DNA from: Micromonospora sp. U21
GTDB taxonomy: Bacteria; Actinomycetota; Actinomycetes; Mycobacteriales; Micromonosporaceae
Reading direction: 5' to 3'
Length of the DNA: 45,928 nt
Assembly: GCF_018070045.1 (NCBI RefSeq)
Contig: NZ_JAGPYK010000043.1
Location: forward strand, 1 to 45,928
Every line of letters starts with the position of its first letter. Positions within the stretch are counted from its first letter, which is position 1. Made by a program: the position numbers and the translations under genes. The notes under the pieces are model-generated. The model saw nothing but the letters and a program-made list of their open reading frames with translations. It did no database searches and was not told the origin of the DNA. This document shows, one piece after another, positions 40,716-45,928 of the stretch.

Positions 40716-40757
40716 CGCCGGGGCGGCGGCCCGTCAGCTCGGGCCGCCGCCCCGGCG
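40716..40757. terminator. Very strong bidirectional terminator hairpin
   Basis: An 18-bp perfect GC stem (starting CGCCGGGGCGGCGGCCCG) with a 6-nt loop lies between the convergent acyl-CoA ligase and alcohol dehydrogenase genes. Confidence 0.85.
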
Positions 40758-40790
40758 CCCTCCCTCGTTCCGGCGCAGGTGTCCCCGGCG

Positions 40791-41966
40791 CTACGGCTTG
40801 AGCACCACCTTCAGGCACTCGTCCTGCTTGTTCTTGAAGATGTCGAACCCGTGCGGGGCGTCGTCCAGCGGCATCGTGTGGGTGATGATGAAGCTCGGGT
40901 CGATCTCGCCCTTGCGGATCCGTTCCAGCAGCGGCCGCATGTAGCGTTGCACGTGCGCCTGCCCGGACCGCATGGTCAGCGACCGGTTCATGAACGAGCC
41001 CATCGGGAACTTGTCGATGAAACCGCCATAGGCGCCGATCACGGAGATCGTGCCACCGTTGCGGCAGCTCAGAACCGCCTCCCGCAGCGCGTGCGGCCGG
41101 TCGGTCTCCGTCTTCGTCGCCTGCTTGGCCCTGTCGTACGCGTGCAACGCGGGCGACGCGTGGTGCCCCTCCATGCCGACCGCGTCGATGCAGGCGTCCG
41201 GCCCACGACCGGCCGTCATCTCCCGTAGGGCGTCCAGGACGTCGGTCTGCTCGTAGTTGATCGTCTCCACGCCGGTGTTCTCCCGGGCGATTCGCAGCCG
41301 GTAGGGGAACCGGTCGATGACGATGACCCGTTCCGCGCCGAGCATCAGGGCGCTGGCGGCGGCGAACTGGCCGACCGGCCCGGCACCCCAGATCGCGATG
41401 GTGTCGCCGCGCTTGATGTCACACATCTCGGCGGCCATGTAGCCGGTGGGCAGCACGTCGGACAGGAACAGCACCTGCTCGTCCGCCAGGTCGTCCTCGA
41501 TCTTGATGGTCCCGACGTCGGCGTAGGGCACCCGGGCGTACTGAGCCTGGCCGCCCGCGTAGCCGCCGAGCAGGTGCGAGTAGCCGAAGATGCCCGCGGG
41601 CGAGTGGCCCATCACCTTCTCCGCTATCGCCGCGTTGGGGTTGGAGTTCTCGCAGATCGAATAGAGCCCGTCCGCGCAGGAAGCGCAGTTGCCGCAGGCG
41701 ATCGGGAAGGCCACCACCACCCGGTCGCCGATGCTCAGACCGTCCCGTACGCCCGGTCCCAGCTCCACGACCTCGCCCATGAATTCGTGACCGAGCACGT
41801 CCCCCTTCGTCATGGCCGGGATGTACCCGTGGAGAAGATGCAGGTCCGAGCCGCAGATCGCCGACGAGGTGATGCGCACGATGGCGTCGCGTGGGTTGAG
41901 GATCTGCGGGTCGGGGACGTTCTTGACCGCCACGTTGTTGGGTGCGATCCAGCAGTTCGCTCTCAT
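40791..41966 (-). CDS. Zinc-dependent alcohol dehydrogenase (formaldehyde dehydrogenase-like)
   Basis: The 391-residue MDR protein has the catalytic zinc site AICGSDLHLLHGYIP and GHEFMGEV (Cys38, His60s), the structural zinc cluster ACGNCASCADGLYSICEN (about 90-107) and a Rossmann motif GAGPVGQFAA near 195. The long insert after the Rossmann fold is like glutathione-independent formaldehyde dehydrogenases. The true substrate is unknown. It starts 9 bp after the SRPBCC gene on the same strand, so the two form an operon. Confidence 0.88.
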   Translation of the reverse strand: MRANCWIAPNNVAVKNVPDPQILNPRDAIVRITSSAICGSDLHLLHGYIPAMTKGDVLGHEFMGEVVELGPGVRDGLSIGDRVVVAFPIACGNCASCADGLYSICENSNPNAAIAEKVMGHSPAGIFGYSHLLGGYAGGQAQYARVPYADVGTIKIEDDLADEQVLFLSDVLPTGYMAAEMCDIKRGDTIAIWGAGPVGQFAAASALMLGAERVIVIDRFPYRLRIARENTGVETINYEQTDVLDALREMTAGRGPDACIDAVGMEGHHASPALHAYDRAKQATKTETDRPHALREAVLSCRNGGTISVIGAYGGFIDKFPMGSFMNRSLTMRSGQAHVQRYMRPLLERIRKGEIDPSFIITHTMPLDDAPHGFDIFKNKQDECLKVVLKP

Positions 41967-41975
41967 CGCTTCCCC

Positions 41976-42956
41976 CTACCTGCCGGACCCGCGCGTCGCC
42001 AGCGGCTGCGCCGGGCGCTGCTTCAGCTGTTGCTGCCTGTTGCTGCCGTCCGGGCTGCCGTCGGAGCGGGTGATCTCGCCGGTCTCGATCACCTGCTTGA
42101 ACCTGCGCAGGTCGTCGCAGACCTGCTGCTGCGGGTTCTCGCCGAACACCTTGGCGATCCGCGCGCCGAACATGCCCCCGGGCACCCGGTAGCCAAGCTC
42201 CACCCGTACCTCGGTGCCGCGCCCCCCGGTCGCCGGGACGAAGCGCACCGAGCCGGAGTTGGGCACCCGCGCACCGTCGACAGAGCGCCACGTGATCAGC
42301 TCGCCCGGGCGGTCGTCGACGATCTCCGCGTCCCAGGTGACCTTCCGGCCGGCCGGCGCCTTCGCCGTCCAGCGCGACCGCCGGTCACCCGTGGTCCGCA
42401 CCGACTGGAGGTGGGACATGAAGCGCGGCAGGTTCTCGAAGTCGTGCCAGAACCGGTAGGCGTCCGCGGCGCTGCGGTTGATGGTCACCGACCCGTACAC
42501 CCGGTTGGCGTCCCGCCCCCGCCGTCCACGGGTGGCCCGCACCGCGGTGTACAGATCCACGGCGGTGATTCCGGCCAACGCCCAGGTCGTGTACGTCAAG
42601 CGCATCCGCCGTTCGCCACACCGACCCTTCATCGCCTGCCCGGCGGCGGCGAGGTCCAGCATGTCACCGGCGACCCGGGTCCACGCCCCCCACCCCGCAC
42701 GCCGGGGGATCAACAGCGCGGCGGCATGGCCCAGCTCGCGGACCCCCGCCGCCGTCAACACCTGCCGCGCGGTGGGCGAGTCGTCGACCCCGGTCACCCG
42801 GCTCACCTGCTCCCGGCGCGCGAGGACGGTCACTCCCAGACTGAGACTGAGCCAGCCCAGGAACCGGGCCAGCCCCTCCGATCCGCGGTCCTGCCCGGCC
42901 CGCTCGATCCCCAGGCTGTCGGTCACCGACCGGACACCCATGGTGGTTCTTCCCAT
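41976..42956 (-). CDS. Membrane-anchored SRPBCC/cyclase-type protein
   Basis: The 326-residue protein has an N-terminal region with about three hydrophobic helices (30-140: RFLGWLSLSLGVTVLARREQ, then GDMLDLAAAG). A START-like SRPBCC domain follows (about 155-300, with AADAYRFWHDFENLPRFMSH and ELITWRSVDG) and a Gln-rich tail. Such domains bind hydrophobic ligands. GAGGGG sits five bases before ATG 42956. Coupling to a zinc alcohol dehydrogenase is a recurrent actinobacterial pair of unknown role. Confidence 0.83.
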   Translation of the reverse strand: MGRTTMGVRSVTDSLGIERAGQDRGSEGLARFLGWLSLSLGVTVLARREQVSRVTGVDDSPTARQVLTAAGVRELGHAAALLIPRRAGWGAWTRVAGDMLDLAAAGQAMKGRCGERRMRLTYTTWALAGITAVDLYTAVRATRGRRGRDANRVYGSVTINRSAADAYRFWHDFENLPRFMSHLQSVRTTGDRRSRWTAKAPAGRKVTWDAEIVDDRPGELITWRSVDGARVPNSGSVRFVPATGGRGTEVRVELGYRVPGGMFGARIAKVFGENPQQQVCDDLRRFKQVIETGEITRSDGSPDGSNRQQQLKQRPAQPLATRGSGR

Positions 42957-43141
42957 GATCACCCCTCGTGAGTTCCTCGTTGTCGGCCGCGCCGTACCGG
43001 ACGGCCGTCGCCCGACGTCGAGCCGTTGAGGGGATCGGCCCGCACGCCTCCAGCAGATCAGGCGGACGCGGTCCGCGCCGGCCGACCGGGAAGATGAGGG
43101 TCGAAGAGAACGGACGGGACCGCGCCCACGCCCGGCGAGAA

Positions 43142-43579
43142 TCAGGGTGGATCCAGATCGATGCGTACCGTCAGCGGGCTCGCGTTCACCGCCTTCGAGG
43201 TGCCCAGGCAGAGCCGGCGCATGAGATCGCTCCCCGCGAGGATCCGCTGGCGCTCGCGGGGGTCATCGTCCTCGACTAGCCGCGCGGTCCCGGCCCGCCA
43301 GCGTGCCCGCGGCCCGCTGCCCACCTTGACCCGGACGCGGGGCTCGGCCTCGACGTTCCGCACCCAGTCGGCACGGCGCCCCCGCTGCGAGACCAGCCAG
43401 AAGACGTCACCGTCCAGGCCGTCACAGACCGGTGTGTACCGCCGCCGTCCCGTACGCGATCCAGTCGTCTCCAACAGGGCATCGCCGGGGATCGGGAGCT
43501 TCCAGGCCCACGCGAGCCGGACGATCGGATTGATCAGGCGCTGCTGGAGCGCGTCAGGCATCCCGGCCAGCCAGGACAC
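43142..43579 (-). CDS. DDN-family deazaflavin (F420)-type nitroreductase-fold protein
   Basis: The 145-residue split-beta-barrel protein has the DDN/Rv3547 family pattern: LLETTGSRTGRRRYTPVCDG, then FWLVSQRGRRADWVRNVEAE and RVRVKVGSG. Members reduce quinones or nitro compounds with F420H2, or bind F420 or lipids. The cofactor is inferred from family. It is on the same strand, about 190 bp upstream of the SRPBCC gene. Confidence 0.84.
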   Translation of the reverse strand: MSWLAGMPDALQQRLINPIVRLAWAWKLPIPGDALLETTGSRTGRRRYTPVCDGLDGDVFWLVSQRGRRADWVRNVEAEPRVRVKVGSGPRARWRAGTARLVEDDDPRERQRILAGSDLMRRLCLGTSKAVNASPLTVRIDLDPP

Positions 43580-43593
43580 GTCAGGACCCGCTC

Positions 43594-43716
43594 TCAGCCC
43601 TGGCGGGCCTTCTGACGCCGGTCGGACTTATTGATCACGAATGTCCGGCCCCGGCGGCGTACCACGATCGAGTTCATCTTGTTCTTCAACCCGCGCAGTG
43701 AGTTCCTGACCTTCAT
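43594..43716 (-). CDS. rpmJ2: Ribosomal protein bL36, zinc-free (type B) paralogue
   Basis: The 40-residue protein begins MKVRNSLRGLKNKMNSIVVR and ends with RRGRTFVINKSDRRQKARQG, the bL36 type B pattern. The zinc-binding Cys/His positions of the primary bL36 are gone. This C-minus paralogue replaces the zinc form in the large ribosomal subunit when zinc is scarce. GGAGAGG precedes ATG 43716. In streptomycetes such genes are Zur-regulated, but no clear Zur box is seen upstream. Confidence 0.9.
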   Translation of the reverse strand: MKVRNSLRGLKNKMNSIVVRRRGRTFVINKSDRRQKARQG

Positions 43717-44039
43717 CGCAGTAACCCTCTCCTCGTCGTATCCGGGTTCCGACCGGCGATCCGGCACCCCCATGGCGATCCACGCGAGATGCGACACTCG
43801 CCCCTTCACGGCCTCGTGCGTCACAGTCGCTCCGCCACGGCCCCGCTCGCGTACCCGACGGGTCGTCGCTCATTCGTCGCGTCGATGCCGGCCCCGGCCG
43901 GCATCAGCGGGCCCGGCGCGGCCCATGCGCGCGCCGCCATCGGGTATCGCAGGTGGCGCGACACTGGCACACGGCCGGGCCGTCCGGAGCCGTACGCGTC
44001 GAACCGGTGCCGCCCGTCATCCGGCAGGGAGGCACGACC
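43717..44039. other. Divergent intergenic region between bL36 and DUF296 genes
   Basis: The 323-bp region holds no clear gene. A 22-bp inverted repeat, GATGCCGGCC-CC-GGCCGGCATC, lies at 43884-43905. Its two-base centre is too tight for a normal hairpin and better fits a protein site or cruciform. GGGTAT near 43945 lacks a matching GTTT -35, so it is not a convincing SigB-type promoter. GGAGG before 44040 serves the DUF296 gene. Confidence 0.4.
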
Positions 44040-44516
44040 ATGAGGAAGACCGAGCTGACCGACGGTGGCCGACGCGTCGTGGTGGTCGCCGTGGACAAGG
44101 GTGAGGACGCCGTGGCGGCCATCCACGAGGCGGCAGCCGAGTGCGACATCCGCGGTGCGCGTCTCACCGCTGTCGGCGGGTTCCACTCGGCAGAGGTGGG
44201 CTACTTCGACCGCGAGAGGCGTGACTACGTCCGCATCCCCGTGGACGAGCAGGTCGAGGTCCTGTCGCTGCTGGGCGACATCGCCGACGACCGCGGCAAG
44301 GTCGCCGTGCACGCGCACACGGTCCTTGGCCGCCGGGACGGGACGACAGTCGGCGGGCACCTCATGCGGGGTGAGGTCTGGCCGACCCTCGAGGTCATCA
44401 TCACCGAAGTCGGCGCCAATCTCACCAAGCAGGTCGATCCGGAGACCGGCCTCGCCCTGCTCCCGGCAACCACCAACCGGACACCATCCACTGCGCAGGA
44501 TCGCACCGCTCGATGA
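44040..44516 (+). CDS. PCC/DUF296 domain protein
   Basis: The 158-residue protein has the PCC domain (about 10-120): VVVAVDKGEDAVAAIHEAAA, then RLTAVGGFHSAEVGYFDRER, LLGDIADDRGKVAVHAHTVL and GGHLMRGEVWPTLEVIITEV. This trimeric fold is found alone in bacteria and fused to AT-hooks in plants. Function is unclear; it may bind small ligands or a metal by His79-type residues. GGAGG precedes ATG 44040. Confidence 0.85.
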   Translation: MRKTELTDGGRRVVVVAVDKGEDAVAAIHEAAAECDIRGARLTAVGGFHSAEVGYFDRERRDYVRIPVDEQVEVLSLLGDIADDRGKVAVHAHTVLGRRDGTTVGGHLMRGEVWPTLEVIITEVGANLTKQVDPETGLALLPATTNRTPSTAQDRTAR

Positions 44517-44599
44517 CGGTCCGACGACCCGCCCGGTTGGCGTCCCGGCTCCGGCCGCATGCCTCACAGCGCCGCGGGTAGATCGGAGCGCACCGGCAC

Positions 44600-44884
44600 G
44601 AGGCGAGGCGGACGATGGCGGGATCGTGGTTGCTCGATGCACGTGGCCGACACCTCGGCCCCGGAGCCCTGGACCAGATCACCACCGTCCACGGGGTCCT
44701 GCACGAGATCGGCGCGGGTTCGGTTCGCGAGCTGCTGGTGCTCAACAAGATCGACGTGGCGCCACCGGAATCGGTGCTGGCGTTGCAGCGCGTCCATCCG
44801 GACGCGGTGGCGGTCTCGGCGGTGACCGGCGCCGGCATCAACGACCTGCGGGCCGCGCTGGCCGCCCGGCTGGCGCGTCGTTGA
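44600..44884 (+). pseudogene. hflX: Frameshifted HflX-type GTPase fragment
   Basis: Only the end of the HflX G domain is present. ELLVLNKIDVAPPESVLALQ and DAVAVSAVTGAGINDLRAAL give the NKxD (G4) and SA (G5) motifs. The sequence before it is in two frames. LL at 44630-44635 is followed by an extra GATG (44636-44639), then HVADTSAPEP in the next frame, then a one-base loss near 44669 returns to DQITTVHGVLHEIGAG. These two shifts compensate, so a 89-residue frame from ATG 44615 remains open, but the G1-G3 motifs and the HflX N-terminal domain are missing. Confidence 0.7.
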
Positions 44885-44898
44885 TTTGCCTCAGACAC

Positions 44899-44956
44899 GT
44901 CGACGGCTGCCAGCGCCAGTGTTCAGGGTCGACGGCTGCCAGCGCCGGTGTTCAGG
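44899..44956. repeat. 29-bp tandem direct repeat, two copies
   Basis: GTCGACGGCTGCCAGCGCC begins each 29-bp unit at 44899 and 44928; the copies are adjacent and differ at one base (A/G). They lie between the HflX-like fragment and the stop of the methyltransferase gene. Too few copies and no spacers for CRISPR. Confidence 0.85.
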
Positions 44957-44964
44957 AAGGCGGC

Positions 44965-45699
44965 TCATGCCGGTCGCCGGTAGACCGACACGTGGTCACG
45001 GCTGCCGTCGGTGAAGGGCCGGCCCGTCCAGTCCTCCCACCGGTGTTCCCGGGCCATCCCCGCCAGCTGCGCCATCAGGTCGAGTTCGGCAGGCCAGGCG
45101 TAGCGGTGATTGGCGGGAAGCAGGTCGACCCCCGCCCCGGTGAGCCGGACCTTGGTGGTGGTCATCCGCTGCTCTGCCGGGTGCAGCAGGGCCGCCTCGA
45201 GCATGACCGCGTCCTGCGCGACCCGGACCGGCCGCAGTGCCGCGCCGGCCCGGAACGCGGCCAGGTCCGGCACCCATGCCTCGACGACGAAGCGACCACC
45301 GGGACGCAGGTGCGCGGCGGCGTTGCGGAAGCACGCGACCTGCGCGGCCTGGTCCGGCAGCGCGAAGATCGTGTTGAACGCGAGCAGCACCAGAGCGAAT
45401 TCGCCCGGCACCCGGGTATCGGCAAAGTCGCCGATGGCCACCTCGATCCGTTCCCCACCCGGCTTCTCCCGTAGTCGAGCAGCCATCACCGGGGACCCTT
45501 CCACAGCCGCGACGGTCAGCCCGCGTTCCTGCAGGGGCAGTGCCAGCCGGCCGGTGCCCACCCCGAACTCGCAGACCGGACCGCCGTCCGCGAGCTCCAC
45601 GAGCCGCTCGACCGCCGACGTCGGATCCAGGTGCGCGAAGGCATCGTCGTAGACGTTGGCCGCTATGTGCCGGCCGTACTCGCTCGCGTCGAACGGCAA
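44965..45699 (-). CDS. Class I SAM-dependent methyltransferase
   Basis: The 244-residue protein has methyltransferase motif I VCEFGVGTGRLALPLQERG near residue 43, motif II-like VAAVEGSPVMAARLREK, LVLLAFNTIFALPDQAAQVA and LRPGGRFVVEAWVPDL. The C-terminal part with HRYAWPAELDLMAQLAGMAR is like bacterial Methyltransf_25/11 proteins of unknown substrate. GGGAGG lies five bases before TTG 45699, so I prefer it to the upstream in-frame ATG at 45798. Confidence 0.8.
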   Translation of the reverse strand: MPFDASEYGRHIAANVYDDAFAHLDPTSAVERLVELADGGPVCEFGVGTGRLALPLQERGLTVAAVEGSPVMAARLREKPGGERIEVAIGDFADTRVPGEFALVLLAFNTIFALPDQAAQVACFRNAAAHLRPGGRFVVEAWVPDLAAFRAGAALRPVRVAQDAVMLEAALLHPAEQRMTTTKVRLTGAGVDLLPANHRYAWPAELDLMAQLAGMAREHRWEDWTGRPFTDGSRDHVSVYRRPA

Positions 45700-45874
45700 C
45701 GGTGCCTCCCGGGCATGGTGGGGCCCGCAGGCCGACGGGCGCCGACACCAGATGCCCACGTTCGGCCCAATCAACCCGAAACGCCGCACATCGGGCACCC
45801 CCTGCCGCCGACGCCCAGGCCGCCGGCCGCCCCCTGCCGCCGCCGCCCCTGCCGCCTGACGCCCCCTGCCGCCG

Positions 45875-45928
45875 ATCTAGGGCATATCGTGTCCCACGGA
45901 GATCAACTAGCGCTGATATGCCCTAGAT
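45875..45928. repeat. 14-bp perfect inverted repeat at the window edge
   Basis: ATCTAGGGCATATC (45875-45888) and GATATGCCCTAGAT (45915-45928) are perfect inverted arms around a 26-nt loop. The left flank (45798-45874) is a C-rich tract with repeated CCCCTGCCGCC words. The right arm ends at the last base, so the repeat may extend. It could be a terminator or an element end. Confidence 0.55.

Noticed and set aside
44899..44956. CRISPR array
   Set aside because: There are only two directly adjacent copies without spacers and no cas genes.

Overview
The window is high-GC DNA with strongly G/C-ending codons, many GTG/TTG starts and an actinobacterial gene set: a SigB/SigF-type sigma factor, a WYL regulator, an F420-type nitroreductase-fold protein, a spore-associated-like secreted protein and many PadR/TetR/LysR regulators. 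It most resembles a chromosomal segment of a filamentous actinomycete, probably Micromonosporaceae. The family assignment is an inference from gene content; no rRNA or other marker is present. I found no tRNA, rRNA, CRISPR array, intact insertion sequence or prophage.

Region by region. 1-1250 is a graveyard of mobile-element pieces (3' end of an IS3-type transposase, an IS1380-type remnant) followed by a LysM membrane protein broken by a 7-bp tandem duplication. 1255-5400 carries a PadR regulator divergent from a DUF998 membrane protein, a TnpB/IS30 chimera, and a divergent LysR-SDR pair. 5400-12260 has a secreted spore-associated-like protein, a DHA2 drug exporter, a DUF1223 protein, and a secreted GH81 beta-1,3-glucanase behind a perfect LacI/CebR-like palindrome. 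12275-15080 pairs an AlkZ-like DNA glycosylase with a WYL regulator, then a DinB-fold protein. 15147-18498 is a translationally coupled padR-ABC-permease operon behind a large palindrome. 18758-20300 has a PEP mutase-like enzyme and a decayed patch ending in an orphan chitin-binding module. 20477-22891 holds two convergent LtrA paralogues. 23004-27679 carries a pyridoxal kinase, two membrane proteins, a D-cysteine desulfhydrase-like enzyme and a dehalogenase-fold hydrolase.

27851-33018 is the most coherent functional unit. A glycerol-3-phosphate dehydrogenase (glpD) is divergent from an alkyl-DHAP-synthase-like flavoprotein, which is directly followed by a lipid kinase, with a TetR gene close by. 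This matches the M. tuberculosis Rv2249c-Rv2252 neighbourhood and suggests a conserved glycerol-phosphate/lipid module. 33093-36760 groups the sigma factor with DUF3618, holin-X and small membrane proteins and a fatty-acid desaturase, which looks like an envelope-stress set. 36998-43579 has a Stf0 sulfotransferase, an XRE regulator, a small acetyltransferase, a long-chain acyl-CoA ligase, a Zn alcohol dehydrogenase coupled to an SRPBCC protein, and a DDN-family protein. 43594-45928 has a zinc-free bL36 paralogue, a PCC/DUF296 protein, a frameshifted HflX-type GTPase fragment, a 29-bp tandem repeat, a methyltransferase and a 14-bp inverted repeat at the window edge.

Most convergent gene pairs are separated by very strong GC-rich hairpins. 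No clearly new multi-gene system is evident. The best leads are the glpD/ADPS/lipid-kinase module with its candidate operator, the autoregulated PadR-ABC operon, the dehalogenase-fold hydrolase that has lost its halide pocket, and the AlkZ-like/WYL pair.
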